From positions 268,501 to 332,500 of the forward strand of contig JAMWET010005002.1 in assembly GCA_024036415.1 (NCBI GenBank): 64,000 bases of DNA, in the 5' to 3' direction. Numbering within the stretch: position 1 is the stretch's first letter; each line of letters opens with the position of its first letter. Origin of the DNA: Prochilodus magdalenae. Taxonomy: Eukaryota; Chordata; Actinopteri; Characiformes; Prochilodontidae. The position numbers and the translations under genes are program-made. The notes below the pieces were generated by a model. It did no database searches and was not told the origin of the DNA. It worked only from the letters and a program-made list of their open reading frames with translations. Below, piece by piece: positions 1 to 10,277 of the stretch.

Positions 1-62
1 TGTGTCTTTTATTTAATTAGCATAATGTTTTATACCATTAGCTTCTATCAGTACAGTCAGCA

Positions 63-240
63 GTCTGATTGCTAGACAACTCTCATCTTATCTTATACTG
101 CTCAGTTCAACTACGGTTGTAGTTGCAGTAGAGAAAGCAGTGAGGCCCAGGCGGTCCTGTCTCCCGCAACTTCCTCCAGCTCGTTCTGGGGCATCCCATG
201 CCATCCCCAGGCCAGTTTGGAGATATAGTTTTTAGGGTAA
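63..240 (-). mobile_element. L2-like LINE reverse transcriptase, C-terminal remnant
   Basis: On the minus strand, from about 233 down to a TAG stop at 111-113, an open frame reads like the extreme C-terminus of fish L2-type LINE reverse transcriptases. It contains L-A-W-G-W then E-L-E-E-V-A-G-D-R then A-W-A-S-L-L, followed by a stop. Only the tail remains, which is typical of 5'-truncated LINE insertions. The family assignment is from memory. Confidence 0.6.
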
Positions 241-1118
241 CTAGACCATTTAAAGCCCAAGTAAATTAATACATGATATTGCTAATTTTGCCAATAAATT
301 CCATTTTTTGAAAAAAAAACCTGTCACTGAATGTAGAGCTATTCTGAAGCTCAAAGAGTCGACTGTTATTGGTGATCCTGAGCTGATTCATGACTCACTC
401 AAAAGAGATAGAATGGTTGTTGCTAGTTGTGAGTGTGTGCAGCTTTTTGTCTGGTGTATTTTCACTGTATGTTCAACAGCCCCGACGCTGAACAATATTC
501 TAATAAAAGGACATTACAACATGTATAATGATATTAATAAATATTTAGTCATTTTCACCAGGTGACATGTACATCAATATTTAGAAAACATTATTCACTG
601 TAAAATGACAGGGGGGTGAAGATATACATAATTTAAAAAAAGCTGACAAATGACTTTTTAACACTGATGGGATCTTCTTAAATGCTCTATAATCGGTTTC
701 AGTGCACCAAACACAATGGCAGGTGAGGACTGTGACTACTCTTCCCTGTGTATCCGAGAAGCCTTAAAGCAGAGATCAGGAACTGTGCAAGCTTTTCGTT
801 TGTACCAAGCAGCAATAAAGTTAGAGCATGACTTTCAAGACATTTACTTAGTCCAACTTAACATTATGTGTCCTGTAATGTGAGCATTGTGCATGCGCAC
901 ATCGCGATGACGATACCAAAAATGATCAATTGTGCAGCCCGACTGCATGCTGTGATCTTTACAGCACAAACATTCAGTTAACTCCTCGTTCTGTTCAGGA
1001 GGTTTATTTGTCTATTGTACATCCGTTTAGCTGCCGGTTGTTTTTCTCACCATCGGTTTTGGCAGCCTGTTTAAATGCCAGTGCATAATCCACACATACC
1101 ATGTCTTGTTTTTTACAG
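241..1118. other. Non-coding stretch, nothing recognised
   Basis: AT-rich DNA with no long open frame. A short AG..GT-bounded segment near 711-735 could be a micro-exon of the gene suggested by the next two entries, but nothing independent supports it. Confidence 0.4.
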
Positions 1119-1196
1119 AATGGGGATGGCTTTGTAGACAGTGATCAGAAAATGGCCATAATTGTGAGTGCTATAGAGAAGGCCATGGGCAAATAA
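1119..1196 (+). CDS. Candidate terminal exon of unknown gene
   Basis: After a good acceptor (pyrimidine tract then ACAG), a 25-codon frame starts N-G-D-G-F-V-D-S-D-Q and ends E-K-A-M-G-K-stop. The start resembles an EF-hand loop. The other two frames stop early. A donor-like GGAG/GTAAG lies after the stop, at 1215/1216, so this may be an alternative exon. I do not recognise the protein, and the exon may be spurious. Confidence 0.28.
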   Translation, partial: NGDGFVDSDQKMAIIVSAIEKAMGK

Positions 1197-2265
1197 GGCT
1201 GTGCTGATCTTGGAGGTAAGACACACACATTACTGTGTTACTGAGTATATAATTATATTATTGCACATTATTACATAACTAGTATATTATTGAGATCATA
1301 GCACAACAGCACAAAAAACAATGGTTCCATTGAGTGGACTATATGGAGGTTTACAACAGCCTAGAGTTCATTACATTTCTTTATTATCTTCATTTATGGT
1401 TAAACCTGTTAGCGCCTTATGATTACTTATGGTTGGCTTATGATTACTTAACAGTGATGCTGTAGCAGGACTGAAAGATGAACTGATTTATATTGAAATC
1501 ACACAAGACTGCATTTTTGCCTGTAGTTAGACTAATCAGAAGCAATTAAAATAACATGCGCTTTGACATCAAAATCACAAATAGCTGCAGGTGTAGTGTG
1601 CTGTTTTTTGGCCAAAGGAACAAGCCTGAACTTAATAAAATAAATATCAATTTAAATCACAGTTGATATATTGATGAGAAAAATTGCAATTAGTTTTGTT
1701 TCCAAATCATTTAGCCCTGTGTGGTAACATTGGAGTGGCAGAAAATAATCATGATGGTAATAATCATAGTTGGTAATTGATAATTGTTAGAAGCAAAGCT
1801 CCACATGAACCTGGCCACTCACTCACTCGTGTTTAGCAGGCTGAAGAAGGGGTGCTGTTAACTCAAATAGGTTTTAATGCTTAGAAGAACAGTGCTTTGC
1901 TTCAGTGACGTCATGCCCTGTTGTTTGAAATGATTTTTCTCAGCAGTATGTGTGTTTTCTACCTGTTAAAACAATAAATATCAGTTTTATGATGAACACA
2001 AACAAACACAAAACATGGATGTTTTGATTTTAGCAGGGTATGGTGTACCATTATACACCACCTTTCAATCAATGTCAAATCTAGTATATTATTTTTGAGT
2101 TTGGTTTTCTGTGCTGTATTGTGGATCTACATATATCAGTAATTATCTGTCTGTCTGTCTCTCCTTCTCCTATTCTCATTCCTTTTTTCTTCATTTTTAC
2201 CTCCCTTTCTTTCTCCTCACTCTTCTGGCAGTTTGTTCGTCTCTGTTTGTCCATCTCTTTGGCAG

Positions 2266-2370
2266 TGCAACAATGATGGTAACTTCCGAAGTGTCACGGC
2301 ACGGGTGTTACTTGATGCTTCTCGTGCTTCCAAGGAGGAGGCTCTCAGAGTGGACGAACTTCAGTTTTGA
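2266..2370 (+). CDS. Candidate last coding exon of unknown gene
   Basis: The acceptor CTTTGGCAG precedes 34 codons starting C-N-N-D-G-N-F-R-S and ending A-L-R-V-D-E-L-Q-F-stop. The composition is protein-like, with mixed charged and aliphatic residues and little simple sequence. An AATAAA lies at 2510-2515, about 140 nt after the stop, as expected for a 3' UTR. I cannot name the gene. The 1119-1196 segment could be an alternative exon of the same transcript. Confidence 0.35.
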   Translation, partial: CNNDGNFRSVTARVLLDASRASKEEALRVDELQF

Positions 2371-2509
2371 AATGGTTTACATAATGTTAAGGGAATTTGC
2401 ATAGGACAGAACTCAGCTTTAATTTTTTTTTTGTTTTTTTGCACTTCGGTGTTAGCAAGAGGGAACTAGAAAGATTTGGGCATTGGTATGTTTAAAGTAA
2501 TCATGCAAT

Positions 2510-2515
2510 AATAAA
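2510..2515 (+). promoter_or_regulatory. Poly(A) signal AATAAA for the candidate upstream gene
   Basis: A canonical hexamer 140 nt after the TGA at 2368-2370. It is the main contextual support for a terminal exon there. AT-rich DNA yields AATAAA by chance quite often. Confidence 0.3.
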
Positions 2516-2931
2516 AAAGAAATCAAATCTCAAATGATTTGTCTGGGTTTTAATTCTTTTAATTTTACTAGGCTATCGACAACCTGGAAAACATCTGTGT
2601 CAAACATTATTTTATTCTACAGTAGCAAGCCAACACCGTATGATGCTGAAGTTGTGTACACTCGTGGACACAACATTGTGTTCCCCTTTTCAACAATAAT
2701 TCTTAGGACCCAAAATCTGTTAAGAGTTTTGGATTTGGATTATAAGTCATGTTTTAATAGTACTGGTCACTGTTTTACAGCATACATGTCTTAACAGTCA
2801 GGGTTCCCTTTAAATATTCCACCCCCTATCACATGTCATAATAAATAAAAAATAAATAAAGATAGATAGATAGCTTCATTGTATACTTTGTTAATCCTCT
2901 TTCACCCTGTGATTCAATAGTCATGACCTCC

Positions 2932-3420
2932 ACAGGACCACCACAGGGCAGATACTACGTGGGTGGTGGATCATTTTCAGTACTGCAGTGACACTGATGT
3001 TGTGGTGGTGTGTAGTGCATGTTGTGCTGGTGTGAGTGGATCAGACACAGTAGTGCTGCTGGAGTGTTGAAACACCTCAGTGTCACTGCTGGACTGAGAA
3101 TAGTCCACCAACCAAAACTATGCAGCCAGGGTTAGGATTAGGGTTCTGTAAATGTGTCCTGTGACCAGCGTCCTGTGGCCACTGATGATGGACTAGAGGC
3201 TGATCAACACAAACGATCATCTCTGACTACATCTACAAGGTGGACCAGCAAGGGAGGAGTGTCTAGTAGAGTGGACAGTGAGTGGACACAGTGTTTAAAC
3301 ACTCTAGCAGCACCGCTGTGTCTGATCCACTCACACCAGCACAACGTCAGTGTCACTGGAGTTTCTGAGAATGATCCACCACCCACATAATACCTGCTCT
3401 GAGCTGGCCCTTTAAGGTTA
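2932..3420. mobile_element. Palindromic MITE with long terminal inverted repeats
   Basis: The left arm (about 2944-3085) contains GTGGGTGGTGGATCAT, CAGTGACACTGA and GTGAGTGGATCAGACACAG. The reverse complement of the right arm (about 3300-3400) has the same blocks in the same order, giving diverged arms of 100 bp or more. It has no coding capacity. This sequence type is very abundant in catfish and characin genomes as I recall. It sits about 300 bp upstream of the akap10 first exon. Confidence 0.7.
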
Positions 3421-3724
3421 GAACAGGATGAAAGGGGATTAACCAACTTCGCACAGAAGCAGATAGACAACAGTGTACCTGAGGTAGTGGCTGGTACTTA
3501 CATATATGACTTTTAATGCTCATCAGTTCATCTCTCCCATCTAGTGGATACATTCTGCCACAGCACCACCCAAAACTCCTCTTTCACACACTTCCAGTCT
3601 TTACCTATGTGTCATTTGATCCTCTGTACAATTTACATAAAGAAAATAAAGAAAATAAATCTATTTTTGAGGGGTTAAAATACCTGTCTATGAATATTTA
3701 AGGACATATGTTGATATTTTGAAG

Positions 3725-3996
3725 GCGCTTCAACTGGACAGACAGCTCTTCATTTGCCGAGTGTTTTCCCACAACCCCGCTCAGAGTCGCTGCCGCAGAG
3801 CTCCGGAAGGAGAGGCGCTTTATTGACAATATGGCGAGGAGAGAAAGGGAAGGTTTTCGGCATTGACAGCATCGTGAAACCCGCAGGAATAAGTTATTTT
3901 TCGTGTGCTCTGTCAGCGGCCGAGTGTTATGGATGAAGGGAGCCGGGGATGTGCGAGATGCCGTGGCTGAGCTGAGAGTTGGCAGCGAACGTAACC
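3725..3996 (+). promoter_or_regulatory. akap10: akap10 promoter and 5' UTR region
   Basis: A GC/CpG-rich stretch directly before the akap10 start. CAATATGGCGAG at 3828-3839 resembles a YY1 initiator motif (AANATGGCG). The transcription start is not defined by sequence alone. At least five upstream ATGs lie at 3831, 3929, 3933, 3949 and 3958; those at 3949 and 3958 share the main frame but stop at 3973-3975. Confidence 0.5.
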
Positions 3997-4018
3997 ATGG
4001 CGTTTTTCAGACGGAAAG
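3997..4018 (+). CDS. akap10: akap10 coding exon 1
   Basis: Encodes M-A-F-F-R-R-K and the first base of the next codon, with the donor G/GTGAGA. The Kozak context is strong (AACCATGG). The basic aromatic start matches the human internal M-S-F-F-R-R-K. Phase 1 out. Confidence 0.9.
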
Positions 4019-5474
4019 GTGAGAGGAAGCTAGCCGAGCTAGCGGCGGGAGGAAATCAGGGGCGGCGAGAACCGACCACATTCCTTTATCCTCTAAAATA
4101 TGTTGTCTGCAGCTGTTTCGTTAGCAGTTCGTGTCAGATGGATGGTTATAAACGGCCAAATCTCAGCTCTCATTCCTAATCCGGAAAGCAAAGTGCGAAA
4201 TTGCGTTAGCCACAGGGGCGCTCGCTGGCTAAGCAGCGTTAGCTTCGTTGCTAACTTTAGCAGCTTTCAGTTAGCTTCCTAGTTGACTGTCCGGTTCCAC
4301 CTTAAATGGAGCAGCAGTAACGTCAGGCACTCGAACCAGGATGTAGCCGCTGCCACATTTAAGGTGGAGCGGAAACTCAAAGCTAGCTAATTCAAGCCCC
4401 GTCTTCGGTGGCTAGTCAGCATTAGCTGACGCTGTTGGTGGTTGCTAATAAACTTGTTTAACATGTTTAAATGGTGAACTGCACATTTAGGTTAATGCTA
4501 ACCTCGTTAATCCTGTGTTTGTACTGTTGGGGTCGACCTGATTCAAGAGGCACGACTAGAGTTAGACATGCAGTCATAGTCTGACACACACTAGTGTTAC
4601 ATAGACATACAACATCGTTTACTGTCACTGTTAGTCTTCTTTGCTTTATGCTGTGAACTCACTGAAGCACAAGCTAAAGCACTTGTACCCTCCACCCATC
4701 AGCAGTTCCCCAGTTTTTCATCCCCCCCACTGAATTGGCCCTCACTTCTTCTACATCATCACATGGTCAGTCATAAGCAAATCAAAGGAATTTCAGGCCC
4801 TCAAGAAATGACCTGATAAGATGATGTCCTCTGAAATAACTGGAGAAGAGGAGAGCAGCAGAGTCAGAACTGTCCTAATACTATAGCCCTGCTGTTATAG
4901 TGTTCATACCCCACATTCACTGTACGTCGTAATATGCCAGCCTCACCACTCTACATGATGTGCTCTGTGAATAGCTTTTGTGTTGGAGCCAGGCCTGTGT
5001 TTTCAGTGGCACACTTCCGAAACCTCGTCCTTATCTTTCCTGTTCAAATGGGACGTAAGCCAGCTTTATTGACTTTGCTGTACGGTTAGGCGTCGCCTGA
5101 CACTTAAAAGGCCATAACATGGGAAACAGATTATTCTGCTCTCTTTTGAAATAAGAAGTTTGTGTATTTTGTGAACTAGGGCTGTAACTTTTTGTTATGT
5201 TAGTAATTAGAATATAATTAGATTAATTAAGTATTATATATTAAATATTCTAACAATTTGTCCATTGTGTAACCAGATAAATCATTTTTGCTTTATTGAA
5301 AAGTGACAGATCTCTAACTGATTTCCTTTATAACTCAGATAAACAAGTGTATTGCCCAAATTTCATATGTAATATAGGGCTGCACTGTACTTTTTCTGTT
5401 TCTGATATCTGGTCACTACACTGATACTAGCTCTGTCTAACCTAACTAATAATATATTAGTTATATTACTATAT

Positions 5475-5547
<73 letters not shown>

Positions 5548-8500
5548 CACAATTGTATAATAAATATACTTCCTACACAGCAGAAGATGAGTGACTAGCC
5601 AACTGTTGATAGAGATTCCAGGGGCAGTGTCAGGTTGCATTCTTGGTTAATGTAAATTTATTGTTGATGTTGAAGGGCTGCCCTGCTCCCTGTAATCAAA
5701 CTAAACTAAATATATACCTGCTAACCCTCCTTAGAACAGTCAAGACTAAATATACCTGCTAACCTACTCACTATAATCAGACTAAACTGCATATACCTGC
5801 TAATCCTACTGACTATAATCAGACTAAACTGCATATACCTGCTAATCCTACTGACTATAATCAGACCAAATGGAATATACCTGCTAATCCTACTGACTAA
5901 AATCAGACTAAATGGAATATACCTGCTAATCCTACTGACTAAAATCAGACTAAATTGCATATACCTGCTGATCCGTCTCACTATAATCAGACAAAACTGA
6001 ACACACCTGCTGATCCTAGTCACTATAATCAGACTAAACTGAATATACCTGCTGATCCTGCTCACTATAATCAGACTAAATGGTAAATACCTGCTGATAC
6101 TACTGACTATAATCAGGCTAAACTGCGTGTACCTGCTGATCCTGCTCACTATAATCAGACTAATCTTACTAAGTCATTCCAAATATTCATTAGTAGGATA
6201 GTAGGATCCATAGATTGAACATGACAAGTGTGGTGGTTCCACAGATGCTCAATTGGGATCAGGGGCCAGGGTTGTACTTTGAAGTCTTGGTCATGTTCTT
6301 CCAACCACTGTCTGACATTTCTAGCCATGTAGCATTGTCTTGCTGGATAATCCTATCCACCCTAAGGAAGCCAATCAACTTGTATCGCCCCTTTTACCCA
6401 TCACAGCAATAAGTGATGTGTGTGCATGCAGCCTATTGCACACCTTGTATACCCACCAAGCCAGCTCACCACTCGTGACTTCCTTCATGAGCTATGAGCT
6501 GCTGCTCTCGAAAGTAGGACAAGACCTTGGACTAGCTTAAACTGCAATTACAGTTAATTTTTAATTTGTTGTCTTTGTGATCCTGTGAAAACAAACCCAT
6601 TTACATATGTTTACACATTTTGATGTACACTGATATACAGCCTTTAGCAGTTTAGCCTGCTCACTCTGAAGTTTTACAAGGGTTTTAGCCCAGAAAAAGA
6701 GAAACAGTACAGAGGACAGGGGCCATTTACAAGTGTCAGTCTTAAGAGGTGCCGTAACAACTTCAGGGAAACAAATAAAATAAGAAAGTAGACTGTAGAC
6801 CGTTTACCACAGCATAACTATAAAAAGGTCTTGAACACAGCACTCACAGCAGCATCTCGGTTTCTGTCTCTGATCTCTTTTACCCAGTGATGCTAAATTA
6901 GTTATTTATGTGTAAATCTTGAAAAACTTCAATGTAAATGGTTTAAATAAATGATGTAATAATTGTAATGTGAAAAAAACTAATAATACGAATAATAATT
7001 ATAACACAATTATTATTTTTAGCCATAATATCGCATACTGGTGATAGGTGGCCTGAATCTTACACTGACTTATTTTGGACACATCAAAGTTGCCATGATT
7101 TAAAAGCAGAAAGCTGTCATCGTCTGTTGAAATGCTGTTTTTATGCACACGTTTAAAGATATATAGTATCATTTTCTGTTGTACTGTTCCTGTGTCTAAC
7201 CTGCCATCATGCTTAATGTGAAGTAAAATCTCTCTTATTTCCCCCACAGCTAAAGGAAAGGACCTGGAGAGAGCAGCAGATGCTAAAGCAGGCAAAGGTG
7301 AGTACATTTCTGCTACGTTGTCTGCTGTTTTCATGATGGGAATGTGTTTGAATAAATGTTTGCTGTTGTGCCATGTGATGGCATGTTGGCACAGTGGGTT
7401 ACGCTGTCACCTTGCAGCAAGAAGGACCAGCTTTTGATTTCTGGGTGGGGCATCCGGGGTCCTATCTGTTTGCTTGTTCTCCCTGTGTCTGTGTGCATTT
7501 CCCTTGTAGGGACTCTGGTTTCCTCCCACAGTCCATGGACATGTTGTCAGGTGAACTGGAGGTGCTAATTTGCCCCTAGGTGTGTGTGTGTGTGCCCTGT
7601 GGTAAACAGGTGGCCTGTTCATGATGTATTCTGCCTTCTGCCTTTTGAGAGATGGGATAGGCTCCAGCTCCCCAGCGAGCCAGTAGGATTAAGCGGTTTA
7701 GAAGATGAGTGAGAGAGTGGGTGTTGTGCCGTGTGCATGTCTAAACCTGCTTAGTTGGTAACAGAACTTTATTTTACTAAAGGCTTTTTAATACGTCTAG
7801 TCGTTTTTGGCAACTTAAATGATGGCTTCATTATCTGTATGTGTATCATTATGTGTTTCCGATCTGCCAGGTAGAAGTTTTTATTTGTCTTTTACACCAG
7901 GACAGTGCTGTGGTGCTGAACTGCAAGTACCATTTAGTGTTTTTCGGAGTTCCTACAAGTTTTAGTTGTACATGTATCAGAATGCTCTTGTACATTCGTA
8001 GCGAACCACAGCTGTGTGTCCTGCACAGTTTCGGTAGTGGTACAAAGTGTGCCATCAGATGGGAAAATAATTTAGAAAATTGGTGTCGTGCTTCGCCAGA
8101 TAGGGATGTTTTGCCCAGCGAAGTGTGTCGGGGAATTATGAAGAGGATGGGGTGGAGAATCAGATAAACCCTGGAGTGATACTGCAGCTTCCTGCACTGA
8201 GATAAATGTCATTTGTCCCGCTCACTGCTCGTCTTTACAGCTTTAGGGCTCCAGACCGTCAGATGCAGACAGCATAGCACGATCGCGTTCACAGTGTGTG
8301 ACCATTCTTTTATTACTTCAATTTGTTTAAGTGCTGTGAGAGTTAGGGCTAACCATAATTTAGCAAATTAATGACAAGCCTAAACAAACGTGCACTCAGC
8401 GTAACAAAAGATTATGAAATCAGCCGACAGGATTGAAACTTGGTGGGTAGATTTGCCGTCCTGAGACATGCTTATGCTTGAAGTTTCATACATGGCCATG

Positions 8501-10228
8501 AGTGTGGCTTAAGCAAAGACAGGGCTTATGACTGTACCCGACTGACCCAACAGCCCCATTTGCGAACATCCAGCGAGTAGCGATGCCCTCCATGAGTCAC
8601 CCTGTTAGTGCCAGCACCATTGGCAGACAGCTGCACGACGCAGAACCACATGCACGCAGACCGTTACAACGACTGCCCTTAACCCCATGCAACATCGCCA
8701 ATGACTGCAGTCCCGATTTTATCTTGGTGGAGACCAACAAAACCATGTGTAAAAGCACCATGAACGGTTTGTTGTCACGTATCACACATCCACAAGGCCT
8801 GGTGTCACTCCACCCTCACCGTTACTGCAAATTCAACAGGAACTGTGTGAGAATATTCAAGTTGCATAGGATGGACTATCACAGGACGCCATTCGGAGCT
8901 TCTGTAGCTCCATGCGGAGACATCTGGCATGTTGCTTTAGGAAACATGGTGGCCCAATGCTATACTGAGAGACACTACTTCTGTATGTATAGCTCTATAA
9001 ATATTGATCACATCAGTCTGAATTTATCATCAGTTATATTTCCTAGTAAGTAAATATTTTGTTCCTTTATTTTATTATCCTTTAATGGATTATGTAAATA
9101 CCTTGACCTGATCAGAACACCCACAGAAACTCTCTCGCACTGTGATTGCTCACCTCACACTGTACAAACTTGTTGTTGAGTCCTCATTGTTGTTGAGTCC
9201 TGGGTACGCTGCTTCCCCATTCTATATACTTTGAATATATACAGCATTTTGTGATGTCAGTATTGTAAAGGTTAATATTGTACTAACAGTCAACAAAACG
9301 ATATATAGAGTTATGCCGATGTGATGACCCTTCATTGGAATTTCAGACTGGTACACTCAGCAGGTCAAGCTGTCTGTTCCATGAATATGAAGGACATATC
9401 ATAGTCTCATACGTAATGGGTTCAGTTAAACGTTAAACAAAGGTTTCAGCCTCGACAAGCAGGAAAACGTTTATTCCACATGCAGATATAACTGAAAAAA
9501 TCCGTCAGAGCTTAATGACCTTTACTGGAAGGTGTTTTAGCCTGTGCTTAGTAGCCCTTATATCTGCACTGTGAGATATGTATCAGATAAGACTTTATTT
9601 TTGTGTCACAGTGTTCTGAGGAACAGTTATATTAGTGTTATCCTAAGTTTCTGATGTGGGCAGCAGTAGTAAATGGCAAATGGTACAGAGTGTTATTTAA
9701 TTCTCCCCTTGCTTTTAGTGTATTATGTTGCTGTTTGTGCATGTAAAGGGCCTGCAAAGTTATAAAGCCAGAAGTTGCCCGGCTGTGCTCTGCCCGGCTG
9801 TGCTCTGCCCGGCTGTGCTCTGCCCGGCTGTGCTCTGCCCGGCTGTGCTCTGCCCGGCTGTGCTCTGCCCGGCTGTGCTCTGCCCGGCTGTGCTCTGCCC
9901 GGTTCTCCACCAAAACTGATGTTATTCTTTTCTCTCTGTTCCCGCAGCTCCAGTGTCCTCCAACTCCCCTGCTCGGAATCACCATGCCATACTGGAGGCG
10001 GCTGGCCCTAGCCATGTGGCCATCAATGCAATCTCCGCCAACATGGACTCGTTTGCCCGTGGCCGCACAGCCATTCTCAAGAAGCAACCCAGTCACATGG
10101 AGGCAGTGCACTTTGGTGACCTGGGTACGCTGCTTCCCCATTCTATATACTTTGAGATGGGTGCCCAAAATTATTGGTGCTGTTATTTGGTTAATTGTTT
10201 AACTTTTTTATGGTTCCCCTACATTTTG

Positions 10229-10277
<49 letters not shown>

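Larger units (their letters stand above)
4019..7249 (+). other. akap10: akap10 intron 1
   Basis: 3.2 kb. It contains a small palindrome (4288-4375), a long (TA)n tract, a 42-bp minisatellite (about 5692-6165) and otherwise unremarkable AT-rich DNA. Promoter-proximal intron 1 often holds regulatory sites, but none is identifiable here. Confidence 0.85.
7298..9947 (+). other. akap10: akap10 intron 2
   Basis: 2.65 kb. Holds a SINE (7383-7718), a Tc1-like remnant (8400-9060), a 35-bp copy of the exon 3 donor region (9200-9234) and a 15-bp minisatellite ending 43 bp before exon 3. Confidence 0.85.

Noticed and set aside
5721..6149. 142-codon minus-strand frame in intron 1
   Set aside because: Entirely made of the 42-bp minisatellite; no start context or splicing evidence.
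8583..9053. 156-codon frame as a novel gene in intron 2
   Set aside because: The same sequence recurs at 18.7 and 34.6 kb with Tc1-like ends and broken frames; it is a transposon remnant.
9638..10168. Minus-strand 176-codon frame with R-A-E-H-S repeats opposite akap10 exon 3
   Set aside because: It is produced by the 15-bp minisatellite and lies antisense to a conserved exon; there is no independent support.
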